A stretch of DNA of 64,000 nt from Closterium sp. Naga37s-1 (GCA_947471745.1 CANJKZ010000820.1:1711501-1775500); one strand, 5' to 3'. Shown: positions 19,398 through 32,909, numbered from the stretch's first letter. Program-made: numbers and translations. The notes: generated from the letters alone by a model not told the origin.

Positions 19398-20570
19398 CTG
19401 GTTGGTTGGACATTACATTAGTTTGATTATAATTTAAACTGTTACGACAAATGTAAACCGTAACATGCTCTTCTCAGGTAGGAGCACTGTCCCCGCCACC
19501 ACAGCCCTCGTTCCCAAACCACCTGCATTGGCTGGTAACCCGCGATCCAGCTCTAGGTCTCAAGACAATTCCCCGAAATAGATGTGGGTGGCCTTGGGGA
19601 AAACGCGGCTCGGGCACTACGACGAGCCTATAGACCCACTCCCCCAATTTGCCCGAGGCGAAATGAAAAATCTAGACCCAGCTCGACCTGCAATTCAGCC
19701 GTTTTATCTATTTCCAAATAGATGATTGGCGAAGGGTAACCCTTTCGCCAATCATTTCAACGGAGTGAACAGTAGACAGCGCGATCGGTAACCACGTCGC
19801 TAGCAGTGAAATTTGACGACTGACAGTTGACGGCTGACGACATACGCGAAATAGTCCGAAGGTGCTTGGGAGAACGAAAGTCTAGTGGTACAGTAAATGT
19901 TTTCTCTGTTTGTAAAACTATTTCTTTGCAATTGATATCTTGTAATGTTGTATTACTGGAATATGTGAATCTGGAGGTCGTTTTTAGGGGTGTTTTTTTT
20001 TTACAGAACTTGATGAAGGACGTCTTAAGGTTCCTATTGGATGTAGTTAAAGCTCTTTATTTGCAGCTATAGGCCATGCAATCGGCTAAAAACCATTGCC
20101 CAAAATGATGTTTCCAAGGAGGTTTTACTCTTGTGTGGTTGGTTTCTTCAAGGTTTTTTTGTATATTCTGACTCCTCTAGTAGTCCTCTACAAGTTTCAA
20201 TCATTTGTGAAAGTTGTAAAAAGTTTGTGATTTTGGTCAGTGTTAGCTACCTCAAGTATGTCAGTGGTACATACCAAGTCATTATCTGGCCAACATAAAG
20301 GCAAACGTGTTGTTTGTGCATGGTTCATTGTTGAGTTTAGAAGGCTTTTTAGAGCTGGGATGGCTTGTGCATCACCTATCTATTTCGAGGGGCTGAATTA
20401 GAGGGCATCGGCAGTACAACTTCTTGGAATGGATAAGAACTGGCTGAGTACCACCTCGATCTGGGGGCGCGCAGGTGAGTTGGGGTACGATTTCGTAACG
20501 ACCCCGACACAATCTACACAAAATACACGTTCGGGTTACGCCCTCCGAAATGGGGAGCGGCCTTCAGAAA
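19398..20570. other. AT-richer spacer between POP and gene C
   Basis: No reading frame with recognisable content. It contains two adjacent hairpins: ATCTATTTCCAAATAGAT at 19706-19723, and at 19722-19754 a 33-bp inverted repeat with GATTGGCGAA on one side and TTCGCCAATC on the other. Base composition changes here from minisatellite-rich to ordinary AT-richer DNA, which marks the boundary to the decayed mobile-looking block. Confidence 0.6.
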
Positions 20571-20576
20571 TGCTAG

Positions 20577-20586
20577 GTATAAATGT
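20577..20586 (+). promoter_or_regulatory. TATA-like box upstream of gene C
   Basis: GGTATAAATG lies about 110 bases before the first ATG of gene C, a plausible core promoter position. Similarity and spacing only. Confidence 0.35.
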
Positions 20587-22539
20587 CAGAGTTAGGTCAT
20601 TTATTCTTTTTGCACCCCCTCATTCACTTCCCCTTGTTCTTCTCTTCAGTTCTGCGACTCAGCTTCCCACTTTCCGTTCCGACGGAGCCCTCGATGGAGC
20701 TCGAGGGGGCTGGTCTTCGTGTGCGGCTGTCGCGTTTAGAGTTCGGAAACATTCGCGACCAGGTTGAGGAGTGGTCCGAGAACATCCTCAACTTCGTGTT
20801 GCTGTAAGCTGTTCTCGAACGACATGCGCTGTAATAGATGTTGACAGTTCGAAACAAATAGTGTCTCGAAATTGTAGCCCTAGTTAGAGCTCCAACCGCT
20901 ACTCATGGTGAATACTCTGTTTACTGTGTCTGTGTTAGAGAAATGTCCTTCGCATCTGTACTCTGTAGAGATAGGCTTTTTGCCTAGCATGTGTGCTCCG
21001 CATGATTCATCAACTATCGAGTTTATGTTCCTCCACCAATGTGCTGGCTGAATCGAGCGTTTGTCTATACATGATGGGCAGGATGCTTGCAAAAAAAAGA
21101 TTGACCGCGGAGCAGCTTTCGAAGTTCGAAATTGTCCCCATGAGTAAGGTCAACCTCGCCAGGGCGAAAGTCCCTGTGGAACCTATGGGTCCTGACAGAT
21201 TCACTGGTCTCCTTGGCAAGCAGCTCTGCGTATTCCCGCTGTGGTCCAGGTGAGTTCGAGTTTCGAAACGTTCTTCGAAAACGTTGTTAAGCGAAAAGTT
21301 AATCTTTTGTTCGATAACGAGTTCTGTATGTCTTCATTTCGCCCCACCACCCCTTGCAGTATCACTGCCGAGCCTCGGGCGCGCTGTAGCCTCTTTCTTC
21401 TGGTACGCCTCGACAGTCTGTGGGACAAACCGAAGTCACCGGTTCAGACGCGTCTCCTGCATTTCGACCCGAAAGTGTGTTCTTCGACACACAAGCACGC
21501 TGTTCTCGCCCAAGAGATTGTCCAGTGGGTATCCGTATTAAATGGTTCATCTGTGCGTATTGCCAACTTATACGGCGCAGACTGAATTCGTCGAAACAAC
21601 ACATTTTTCGCAGGTGGCTGGAGTTGCAGCTCTTGATGGAGTATTCAAGAGGGCAAACGATCTCGGAAGGGGAGACGAAGGAAGTTTTCCGAAACATTCG
21701 GGCCCGCATCAAAAGCGGGTGGAAGCTCGACAAAACGGCGGTAAGTTCAACTGTACGAATCTTGAGACTGTTTTTTTTTGGAACGGACAGATGCTTACGC
21801 GATTCCTTATCCGTTTCATGCAGAAGCTAACTCAGGCAGTCAGCCAGAGGGAGGTTGGTCCAGGCCTTCACGTGGCATATCAGTGGTGCAAGATACTGGA
21901 TCATTTCGACGAGATTCTGCAGCAGCGGACGAGAGACGAAAAATTCCTCGTCATGGGAACACCACAGTACCGTCGAGAGCATGTTCTGGCGCAGATACTC
22001 AAAGACTGTGGTACGTATTTCGCCAAAGTAGAACGTGGTGAAATTGCTCGAGAGGAAGAGGAGGACAACTTGGACCAACATGGGCCTGTCGCAGAGGACA
22101 CAGGTCTCCCGCCAGAGATTGATGCGGAAATAGTCGCTGTGGGTGCGCTGATTGCTGACGGCGTTCGAATTGGTCTGGCCAACGAGTGTCAGAGCGTCGC
22201 AGATGGGAAGCGTCAGCTGATGGATACTGAGGAACCACCCGTTCAGAGGGAGAGTGCGCGCGAAATATTGCGTGGAATGAGGGAGACGCAGCAGAGGGCA
22301 GCAAAGGAGGCCATCCAGCAGAGGAGGGAGAAGGAGATGATAGAGGATCAGATGATGGAGGAGGAGCTTGCAACTGCTTTACAGGCAGTGCATCTCCCCG
22401 TCGAGAATGATCAACAGGATCAGTGTCAGGGTTTGGAAGACGGGCAGGGGAGTCTGAATGTCGTAGGCGAATTGGAGGAAGAGGTGCAGAGGTTGGAACT
22501 GGAGACTAGGGTCGTGTATCAGAGACGGGAGGCACGAAC

Positions 22540-24770
22540 AAAGAAGTGGTATGATCTGGGTCGGGAGGAGCGTTCTCGGGAGGAGGAATATCTGGAGAGG
22601 GAGGAAGAGAGTAAGCTGGAGCGCGAAAAGGAGGAGAAGCGGCAGGAGGAAGAGCGGCAGAGGGAGGATGAGAGGAAGGCGTTGCGCGAAAAGCTGGAGA
22701 AGCGGCAGAGGGAGGAGGAAGAGCGGAAGGAGGAGGAGAAGGTGGAGCGCGAAAAGGAGGAGAAGCGGCAGCGCGAGGAGGAAGAGCAGAAGAGGGAGGA
22801 GGAAAAAAAGGTGGAGCTCGAAAAGGAGGTAAAGCGGCAGAGGGAGGAGGAAGCGCGGAAGAGGGAGGAGGAACAGGTTGAGCGCGAAAAAGAGGAGAAG
22901 CGGCAGAGGGAGGAGGAAGAGCGGCAGAGGGAGGATGAGAGAAAGGCGGAGCGCGAAAAGGATGAGAAGCGGCAGAGGGAGGAGGATGAGCGGAAGGAGG
23001 AAAAGAAGGTGGAGCGCGAAAAGGAGGAGAAGCGGCAGCGCGAGGAGGAAGAGCAAAAGAGGGAGGAGGAAAAAAAGGGGGAGCGCGAAAAGGAGAAGCG
23101 GCAGAGGGAGGAGGACGCGCGGGAGAGGGAGGAGGAACAGGTTGAGCGCGAAAAAGAGGAGAAGCGGCAGAGGGAGGAGGAAGAGCGGCATAGGGAGGAT
23201 GAGAGAAAGGCAGAACGCAAAAAGGAGGAGAATCGGCAAAGGGAGGAGGAAGCGCGGAAGAGGGAGGAGGAACAGGGTGAGCTCGAAAATGAGGAGAAGC
23301 GGCAGAGGGAGGAGGAAGCGCGGAAGAGGGAGGATGATAGAAAGGCGGAGCTTGAAAATGAGGAGAAGTGGCAGAGGGAGGAGGAAGCGTGGAAGAGGGA
23401 GGATGATAGAAAGGCGGAGCTTGAAAAGGAGGAGAAGCGACAGCAGGAGGAGAAAGCGCGGAAGAGGGAGGAGGAACAGGGTGAGCTCGAAAAAGAGGAG
23501 AAGCGGCAGAGGGAGGAGGAAGCGCGGAAGAGGGAGGATGAGAGAAAGGCGGAGCTTGAAAAGGAGGAGAAGCGGCAGAGGGAGGAGAAAGCGCGGAAGA
23601 GGGAGGAAGAACAGAGTGAGCTCGAAAAAGAGGAGAAGCGGTAGAGGGAGGAGGAAGCGCGGAAGAGGGAGGATGAGAGAAAGGCGGAGCTTGAAAAGGA
23701 GGAGAAGCGGCAGAGGGAGGAGAAAGCGCGGAGGAGGGAGGAGGAACAGGTTGAGCGCGAAAAAGAGAAGTGGCAGAGGGAGGATGAAGAGCGGCAGAGG
23801 GAGGATGAGAGAAAGGCGGAGCGCGAAAAGGAGGAGAAGCGGCAGAGGGAGGAGGAAGCGCGGAAGAGGGAGGAGGAACAGGGTGAGCTCGAAAATGAGG
23901 AGAAGCGGCAGAGGGAGGAGGAAACGCGGAAGAGGGAGGATGATAGAAAGGCGGAGCTTGAAAAGGAGGAGAAGCGGCAGAAGGAGGAGGAAGCGTGGAA
24001 GAGGGAGGAGGAACAGGTTGAGCGCGAAAAGGAGGAGAAGCGACAGCGCGAGGAGGAAGAGCAGATGAGGGAGGAGGAAAAGAAGGAGGAGCGTGAAAAG
24101 GATGAGAAGCGGCAGAGGGAAGAGAGAGTGCGGAAGAAGGAGGATGAGAGAAGGGCGGAGCTCGGAAAGGTGGAGAAGCGGCAGAGGGAGGAGGAAGCGC
24201 GGAAGAGGGAGGAGGAACAGGTTGAGCGCGAAATGGAGGAGAAGCGGCAGCGCGAGGAGGAAGCGCAGAAGAGGGAGAAGGAAAAGAAGGTGGAGCGCGA
24301 AAAGGAGGAGAAGCGGCAGAGGGAGGAGAATGCGCGGAGGAGGGAGGAGGAACAGGTTGAGCGCGAAAAAGAGGAGAAGCGGCAGAGGGAGGAGGAAGAG
24401 CGAAAAAGGGGGGAGGAAAAATAGGCAGAGCGCGAAAAAGGGGATATGCGGCAGCGGGAGGAGGAGAGGAAGGAAGAGCGGGAAAAAAAGGAGAAGCGGC
24501 ATAGGGAGGAGGAACGGGAGCGGAATAGGCTTGATGTCGAGGATCGACAGGCGCGCGAAAAGGAAGCAAGGGAAAATGGGGAGCGGGAGCGTAAGAGGCT
24601 GGAGGCCAGAGAGCGGAAAGCGCGAGATGAGCCACGGGAAGGGGAGCGAGAGCAACAGAGGGTGGAGGCTGGTGAGAGAGAACCGCGCGAAAGGAAGGAG
24701 GCTCAGAAGGGGCAGGAACGGGAACGGAAGAGAGCCGAAAGCGACCGCCGAAAGCACGAGCTTCTAAGTC
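22540..24770 (+). repeat. Coding repeat: KRQREEE-type coiled coil in gene C
   Basis: About 740 residues built from variants of EKRQREEEARKREEEQ and ERKAELEKEEKRQ, with long heptad-like runs of Glu, Arg and Lys. Units of roughly 22-30 residues vary in order, showing repeated unequal exchange. The opposite strand is open for some 900 codons only because of this composition. A second, shorter coil of the same kind lies at about 26,980-27,560. Confidence 0.85.
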
Positions 24771-26147
24771 TACAGCGCGAACGGCAAGTAGCAAGACAGA
24801 TGGGTGCAGCCGGGGAGAATCTTGGTCTGGAGCGTCAGAGTGATCGACGGGAGAAGAACGATCGGCGTGTGAATGGGGGCGCTCCGAAGAGGCACGAAAG
24901 GCAGAGAGAGGTTGCTGGGTTGGGTGAACAATGTGCCGGAGGGCAGCGGCGTGGTGATGGAACTCGTCACACGAACGAGGCCTATAGGGGCGCGAGGGTC
25001 TTTCAATCGCAGATGGGGCGACCTGCCGGGGAAGGAGCTCCACTAGGGGTGAAAGGCGACCAGACAACCGAGGGCCAGCCGGGGACAACGCGAGGTAGGG
25101 CAGCGGATTTGGGACCGAGACAGGGCATCCTGCAGAAAGGTGGCCCGCGTGATGATCAAACAGGACGGAACAGGGTTGGCGAGGGAGACCGAAGGAGGCT
25201 CGAGCAGTCAAGGCAAGCTGGTCGGCGAGAGGGTGAAGCGCGTTTAATACCGCAGGGTGAGAGAGTTGCGGAGGAGCATGTCTGGCGTGGGGTGGGATTT
25301 GGAGTAGAGGAAGCGCACCGAAGGGAGAATCAGCTGAGGCATGCGGGTGGATGGGTGGAAGAGGAGCAGGAGAGTGCGGCTAGTGCGCTCCCTATTCAGA
25401 GGAGTCGTCCACGTGCGGCAGAGAATCCTGCTGCGGGGCAGGGCGAGGAACTGGAGGAGGGTGAATGGGTGGCCTTGGAGAGGGAACTGCAGGAACATGA
25501 GAAAGCTTGGCCCCAGGTTTTTGAGGAGACGGCGGGTGGATTCGAGGAGGCCGGAGACCGCATCGCAGCTAGAGGCAGGGTGCAACCCATACGGGAGTTA
25601 ATGCGGCGTCTGACAATGGTGGCGAGGTCAGTGGCCAAGATTTCGGCGGAACAAGGTGTTCGCTTCAGCGACTGCATGGCCGAGATTCGCCAGTTTGGTG
25701 CGCGGATGCAGGGATGGGAAACGCGGTATTTGTAGGACTACGATGATTTGACACACGAGTACCACATGCTAAAGGATTCTGTTGTCCGAGAGCGCGAGGA
25801 GCTTCGCGAAATGCGTTCTGCTCTTTCGACATCTACGGCCGAGGCACGAGCGGCAGCAGCTGATGCAGGTCTAGCAGCTGCAACGGCGGTTGTAGAAGCA
25901 TTGCAGGAAAAGCTCGAGGGGTTTTCCAAGGCATTTCTGGAAAGGCTGAAGGGTGTAGTGGCGCAGGCGGTAGAGCAAGCGTCAAAAGGGGGAAAGCTTG
26001 AGTCCACGATCGCATCCGTCTCCATCGAATACCTCGAAAAGGCTATTGAAAATAGCGTATACACAGTGTGGGAGGATCTCAGAGTTGCGGAAGACCAAAA
26101 CTCTCGGAGTTTCAAAGCTATTCAGAAGGCTCTTGCAGGATTGGCAG

Positions 26148-26610
26148 CAAAGCTCCGTGGGCGGACTGGACCCATCAACGTCGGAAATCCACACGGCGCC
26201 AGAGCAGATGCCACAAAGCTCAAAGGGCGGACTGGAGCCATCCACGTCGGAAATCATCTCGCTGCCATACCAAACGCCACCAAGCTCAAAGGGCGTACTG
26301 GACCCATCAACGTCGGAAATCCTCTCGCCGCCAGACCAGATGCCACAAAGCTCAAAGAGCGGACTGGACCCATCAACGTCGGAAATCCTCTCGCCGATAG
26401 ACCAGATGCCACAAAGCTCAAAGAGCGGACTGGAGCCATCAAGGTCGGAAATCCTCTCGCCGCCAGACCAGATGCCACAAAGCTCAAAGAGCGGACTGGA
26501 GCCATCAACGTCGGAAATCCTCTCGCCGCCAGACCACCCGGAACAAATCTCAAAGGGCGGACTGGACCCATCTACGTCGGAAATCCTGACGCCGCCAGAT
26601 CAGAGGCCAC
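26148..26610 (+). repeat. 66-bp coding repeat in gene C, seven copies
   Basis: Seven 22-residue units, each close to TKLKERTGPINVGNPLAARP plus DA, with small substitutions (PIN/AIH/AIK, NPL/NHL). The units stay in frame and vary mostly by missense changes. They separate two coiled-coil parts of gene C. Confidence 0.85.
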
Positions 26611-28937
26611 GCCAAACTCCACGCGATCGCAGGCCGAAGCAGACTCATCGGACATCCCTATCGCCGCTGCACAAAAAGTAATGGAAAGGTTTGTCGCGAC
26701 TCCCGAGGGCGAAGCGGGTGAGGTGGGTGAGGCGTGTGAGGTGGGCGCTGGTGTGGCAGATGTTGACTTGTCTCGGCCGGTGAGAAGAGACTGGGGAGAG
26801 ACGTTTGCGGCGAAGGAGTTGCAGAAAGAGAAGGAGAAGGAGAGCCTGGAGAAGTTGGCGGCCGAAACGCGCAAGCGGACTGCATGTCAGAGGGAGCAAG
26901 CATGGATGGTGGGAAATACAATGGTGGAGGCACATCGTGTGTGGGACCAGCGCGAATCGGGTAAGAAGCGGCAGAGGGGTGAGGATGAGGGTAGAATGCT
27001 AGAGGAGAGGCGGGTGCAGCGCGAAAAGGAGGTGAAGCAGCGGAGGGAGGAGGAACAGCGAAAGAGGGAGGAGAAAAATCCGGAGCGCGAAAAGGAGGAG
27101 AAGCGGCAGAGGGAGGAGGAAAAGAGGAAGAGGGATGAGGAGCGAGAGGTCGAGCGCGAAAAGGAAGAGAAGCGCCAGAGGGAAGAGGAAGAGCAGAAGA
27201 GGGAGGAGGAAAGGGTGCAGCGCGAAAAAGAAGAGACGAGGCAGAGGGAAGAGAAGGAAGCGAGAGGAGGAAAGGCGGGTCGAGCGCGAAAGCGAGGAGA
27301 AGCGAAAGAGGGAGGAGCACGCGAAGGCGGTGAAGAGGCGGGCACAATTGGAGGCAGAGTTGGAGGCAAAGCGTGAGCGGATAGCAAAGCTCGCTGAAGC
27401 GAAGCGGTTGGAGGCCGAAAAGCAAAAAAAGGACCTTGAAATAGAGCGTCAGAAAGCGCAGAAGGAGATGGAGCGTATTGCACAGTTGGAGGAAGCCGCA
27501 AAGAAGGAAGAGGAGATGCAACAAAAGGAGTTAGTGGCAGAAACGGAGAAAATGGAAAAGGAAAGGCGAAGAATTGCGGGGGAGAATGTGGATGCGGCAG
27601 CGGAGCAAGGGCAGGGAGAAGAGGCGGAAGGTGTAGTGTGTGCCGGGATTCTAAATGTGCTTAGCATGGTTCCGGAAGCACAACTGCAAGTAGTGGACCT
27701 GGTGGAGGAGCAAGATGATTGGGTACATCTGACAGGCCCTGCTGATTCAGAGACTCAACCGCCTTCGAAAAGAGCTCGCATAGACCACAGGGAACGAACA
27801 TGGACGCAGATGAGGGGTCTTACGGAGCTGCGCAGTCAGAGGATGCAGTCGGTGAAAATGTGTCGAGAAATCAGAATGTGCAACCCACATTGGGAGAGGC
27901 GACAGACGAGGTGGCATAGCGAAGGATTGACGTACTACCAGACGAGCTAGGGAAGCGATGGGGGGAAACGAAGCATTTCAGATCGAGTGGTCTTACTACA
28001 CGCAAAAAGACCAACAAGGACGGGGTGGTGTCCGTGCGCTACAACTCGGAGCAGACCGTCGGAGGTGTGAAGAGGAACATGGGGAGCTTCAAGGAGAAGA
28101 AACTGCGCGACTTCCACGGTGGCCGTGTGTTGGATGGCCTATTTCCCCGACACGGACATGGTCCATTACGGCATGGATCCTGTCGAGGTTGGAGAGTGGG
28201 CGGTCCACCTCGAATTCGCTCGTGAACTCCCGACAGGTGTCTGGAGTGTTATGAACAAATTGAACCTGGACAAATACGAAAAGTGAGTGTTCGTGTTGAT
28301 TCAGCATGCTTACAAAACATGTTTTCGTTCTTCATAACTAACCTCGTATCCACCCCTACTATGCAGCTTCGACAACGTGATGAAAAAAGCTTACGCACGG
28401 GTGAAAGAAGGCGCACATTTCCAGGTGGGTGTCTGTACGGGGATTGGACAGGCGCTGGTGCACGGAGGGGTTGGGCTGGTGTCGGCCCCATTCAGTGTCA
28501 GTTCCGCGGTCTATGCAGCGGGAGTGGCTGCAACCCTCTATACCCTGTGGTGTGCCTCGATCGGCATTCCCCACCAAGACTGGGCGGAGGGTGCGGATGA
28601 GGCGGCTCGTGGCACGCTTAACGAGGGAAGCCTTGCGTTTCGAGCAACCTCAACGGCTCGGCTCGGAGTGTGGGCTTTAAAATCTGTCATGAACCAAACG
28701 CACGAAAAGGCAGACTGGGAAGTGGTACTCACCAAGGCTATTCTCAACCTTGTGGATCTCGAGCCTGGGGAGACACAGGCTGTTGAAATGGCGAAAGTGG
28801 TTTCGAGGGTGCTGGTGTACTGGTGCGAGTGCTGTCTTGCGGCACAAAGCCTTTACACGTATCAGAGTGGGATGCTCCATTTTCCTCAACCCACGAAAGG
28901 GGGACGACGGAAGGCAAATGCGGCAGGCAACGAGTGA

Positions 28938-29497
28938 TAAACGGGGCGATAGCTCAATTTCGAGTTTCCTTTTGCTCCGATCCATTTTCGGTTGTATGGT
29001 TTCTTTTTCGATAACCTGCCAGCCTTTACTTACCTTTTTGTGCTCTCGATTTATGACCACTGTTTATCTTGAGAAGGCCGGCTTTCCAACAAAAAAACAG
29101 AGGAACAATCAATGCTCTAGGAAACATGTCGCGCTCTACGGAACATTTCGCACTGCATACGGAATCACACCCGCGCTTATTCGCGAGTGAGTCTCATACG
29201 TAGGTTTAATTCGGTTCCTCGGTTCCTAGTTCTTTACGCCCTAAGACAAAAAGGTATCGTATTCCACGTGTTTGTTCCACATTAAAAACGGTCTCTACGA
29301 CACACACCACGCAGCATGTTATTTGCACCAAAAAGAAACGTATATGCACAAAGCAGTGACCCGCGAAGATATACAGCCCACACCACGCAACATGTTATTT
29401 GCACCAACCAGGCCTAAAAGAGAAATCGTCGGTTCAACAAGAAAAACAAAACCTCTTGTCCCGCTAGAGACGCGAAACATTGACTCCAACCAGGAAG
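28938..29497. other. Spacer between the 3' ends of genes C and A
   Basis: 560 bases between convergent genes. A phrase containing CACACCACGCA and CATGTTATTTGCACCA occurs twice (near 29300 and 29378). No gene seen. Confidence 0.5.
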
Positions 29498-32400
29498 TTA
29501 CGCCTCCTCATCAGAAATCTCCTCAATGTCGTCATCCTTCGCTGGTGTTTTCTTGACGCGAGGACGCAAAGTTTCGCGTTTCCGGGCTTTGGCGCGATCC
29601 TCGCCACACTCCACGAACATCCCATCTCCCTTCATCTTTGCGGCTACCTCCGGATCGTAACACCATGTCCTCACCACATCGACAATCTCGTCAACGGGAC
29701 TCTTGTTGCCCGCTCCCGCGAAACTTTCCAGCACAAACTTCTCAACAGCGGCAGCATGTTGGCTTTTTTTCACATGGACGCGAAAGTTCTTCCACGCGGC
29801 TACGATGATTGTGACGCTCAGGTCGGGTGCTCCTGCCTTCTTGGCAGCCCGTTTCGCTTCCGTGTCGGCGATGGCGCCATCACGACGGCCCTTGGAAACC
29901 AGCCACAGGTACGTGACCACAAACGCAACGGCACCGGCAAGAGCTCCCTCCGGCACCTTGGATTTCACGTAAGTTGTGTCCAACGCCACCTCAAGCCCCA
30001 ACGCAACTGAGGCCGCCACCTCGTCATTCAGGTTATCCGGTCCATCTTTCGTGTGCCTGAAGCGCGAAAACATACTTTCGATCCTGCCACGAAAATTAAC
30101 ACAAAAACTACATTAGGGAACGCACCACATGGAAGCCCGAAATTCGTGAGCTCACTTGCAAAACCCACCTGCTGCCGCCGGTGCAGATGTCGTGAAGGAA
30201 CATAACACCGAGCACTCCAGGATGCAGAAGTCGCGCAACATCCAAATCCGCGGTCCACTTCTCCTCTTCCTCGTTGGACAGAACCATCTTATCACTCGGA
30301 ACCTTTTTGTGCCACACGGGCTGTACCACCGCGGCCGTGTATCGAGCGGTGGCGAGAACGGAGAAGCTTCCGAAGTACCAGCGCAGGTTCAGATAGTGCA
30401 ACTCCAGCGTCCAACCCGTCCCTTTCGCGTTTGCCCTTATGCCAACCCCAAGATCCTTCTCCTTCGGGGCGACCTTTGCAACCCCCTTCCCACCACAGAG
30501 TTAAGCAAGCAACGCCTGGGTTGCCATCGTGGCCTCGATCTCGTCCGGATCCTCGACCTCCAGCACCTCCACATCACCCTTACCAGCCGCGATCTGCGAT
30601 GACCCGTGATGTACATCGCCTGTAGCTTTGGAAGAGCCTCCCACGTTTCCGGTTGGTGGCTGACGGGTGACATCTGGGGCGGAATTCGACTTAGATTTTT
30701 TCGCGGATGGTGTAGTTCCCTTTGCTGCAGTGACGACCGTGCAACGCTTCGCACCCCTGTCTTCTGCAGTTGTCGCTTCCACAGATTCCTTACCCACTCG
30801 GCGGTCTTGTCCCGAAACCAGCAATCCGGCTTCTTTCCTTTCACCTGCGATAGCCATTCCTGTCTCCCTCCCAGTTGCTACTAGCGAAGAAAATTCGCGT
30901 TGCGAAACCAGGGACATGAGGGAAGTAGTCGCTTCGGCCAACTTCAACACCGTGCGCTCTGACGACCCGCGCTGCGCAGCCGCGGAGGATCGTTCAGTCC
31001 GCACTTCGTGCACAGCATCCGCGAGATCCTTGGCAGCACGTCTCTCCATGTCTTCTAATCTGCGAAAATTCCCAGCACATTTCTCGGCAAAACCTGTCAA
31101 CCTTGCATTCTGATCTTCCATCTTTGCCAGAAGTTCGCGGATTCTTTTTCGCTGCACCAGAAGTTCCTGTCGCATGTCAGCCAGGTCTTGCTGCGAATTC
31201 TCGAGAGCATAGTCGAGGCGGACGACCTCGTGCGCGAGCGTGTGCACAGGCCACGTTAATAGCTCGTCCACCGACCGCCGCTGCACCTTCGCACGCTCAG
31301 ACCGAAGACCCAGTCGCCTCGTTGCTGCCAATCCGCGAAACTGCGGACCCCGACATGCATCGGCAAACGCGGCCCCAAATTTCGTGTTGCCTTGTGCCCT
31401 GCGGCATGTCCCCACACACCACGATACGCACCCCCGGCCTCGCCTCCACCCTCGCCTCCGCCCTCGCCTTCGTCCTCCTCCTCGCCGTACCACGCGCCCT
31501 GTTCGTCCCCACCAACATGGCCCTCCCACTCGTTTTCGTAATCCTCGTTATCGCCCTCGTTTTCGCCCTCATCCTCGCCATCGCCATCCTCATCTCGCTC
31601 GCCCTCGCCTACGCCCACGCCCTTGCCCGCGCCATTATTCTTGCCCCCCTCCTCGCCGTCGGCCTCACCCTTGCCCTTGCCTGCGTCCGCTGCTCCAGCA
31701 ACCCCGGATCGCTTATGTGCGACCCCCGCTGGCCCACCGTGGCCGCGTGAACCGACAGCTTCGTGGTTGAGAATCTCAAAAGCGATATCCTGAGCGTGCC
31801 TCACAATCTTATCGTGCAAAGGCTTCAAATCCTTTACAGACGCAGCACGGACGGTTTCCCCCGGAAATTTCGTAATTCCCTTGAATTCAGAGAGGATGCA
31901 CGAAAACCCGTACACAGCCTGTAATCCGAATCCTGCCTTCACCTTGTCCAAGGAGCTGAGATCCTGCACGGGGAATTAGTAATCACATGCATGGTTAGGA
32001 TACAGTGGTTACTCGTGCGGCCGGAGTTTTAGGGCGGCCACGTACCATATATTTGCGCTTCAAAGGTCGCGCTCGGTCACATGCAAATTCAAGGCTCGGC
32101 TCGTCGTCAGTCTCATGGTATTTCTCGACGCTTTTCTTAAACCATCTGCAAGCACAAACACAGAACCGGAGTTTAGACGCAGCAATAAAGCATACGAAAT
32201 CGTCGCGATAAGGAGGCGAGTCTTACTCGACGATGTTCGTAGCCTGCAACCTCTGCGGGTCCGGGCCCACGCAAGGGCCGATGTGGATGATTCGCGTGCT
32301 CGATTCCTTGTTCCTTTCGTACTGCAACTGATTTGGCCCCAAAATAACGAGGATGCTGCAAACCGGGATGCCGTTTTCTTCGCTGCACATTGCACGCAAG

Positions 32401-32909
32401 ATGGGAGTCAGCCGAGGGTACATATAATGCAAAGCGCTAAAGCGGATAATGCTTACGTTGCCCACAAAGGGAAAACAACGAGATCCATGTTCAGCATGTT
32501 TGAGATTTCCGCGTTCGGGACCATGTGTTGTTTCGTGCAGTCCGTAGCCAACAAGCCGCCCTGCGCCCCCGTTGTGACAATTCGTGTAGACTTCTCGCGG
32601 TCGCCCCCTTGTTTGGCCAGCACGAACCTGCATAATTCACACAGTTTTACCTCAATCGGCAACTTGAAAATTGTAGCTCTTTCTAAAGCCCATAAAAAAT
32701 GACAAATGCGGTCAAAAGACAAAGTCGGTAACAAAAACGTACATGCATGCGAAATCCAGTGCTGCGGCGGTGTATTCAAGGGTCTCATCTGTAAGACTTC
32801 GCTTGTCCTGTTCCACTAGCACAACGGTGGCTCCGCCCGCTTCCGTGGCGACGTCGACTTTCTTGAGGCTCAGCATGCGGTCGAAAAGCGCGCGCCTTTC
32901 ACGTGACAT
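29498..32909 (-). pseudogene. Gene A: unknown six-exon family member, paralogue of B and C
   Basis: Exons (minus strand): 32909-32743, 32627-32457, 32382-32227, 32145-32046, 31963-30169 and 30083-29498, all with GT donors and AG acceptors and the same phases as B and C. Encoded features: EAGGATVVLVEQDKRSLTDE, VVFPLWAT, CSILVILGPNQLQ with RIIHIGP, WFKKSVEKYHETDDEPSLEF, VYGFSCILSEF, an acidic low-complexity linker, a coiled coil (LDYALENSQQDLADMRQELL), KWTADLDVARLLHPGVLGVM, and a C-terminal helix-rich domain ending EEISDEEA then TAA. A frame change near 31,380 and an in-frame TAA at 30501-30503 break exon 5. I do not recognise a named domain. It is closer to B than to C, so A and B are likely the product of a local duplication. 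Confidence 0.72.

Larger units (their letters stand above)
20694..28937 (+). pseudogene. Gene C: unknown six-exon family member with giant coiled coil
   Basis: Exons: 20694-20803, about 21020-21249, 21360-21524, 21614-21740, 21824-28282 and 28367-28937. Intron phases (2,2,2,0,2) equal those of genes A and B. Homology to A and B is visible in every exon: LEGAGLRVRL, LCVFPLW, CSLFLLVRLDSLW with LLHFDP, EIVQW, VGPGLHVAYQWCKIL, EWAVHLEFARELPTGVWSVM, and a C-terminal helix-rich domain (LGVWALKSVM, SRVLVYWCE). Between them sits about 1,800 residues of highly charged coiled coil absent from A and B. In-frame TAG codons at 23642, 24422, 25733 and 27917 and frame changes near 27,280, 27,790 and 28,100 break it. 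TGA ends the last exon. No known family recognised; function unknown. It faces gene A tail to tail. Confidence 0.7.

Noticed and set aside
22379..25211. Two minus-strand frames of about 800-900 codons, Leu/Pro/Ser rich
   Set aside because: Exact antisense of the GAG/AAG/CGG-rich coiled coil of gene C; composition artefact.
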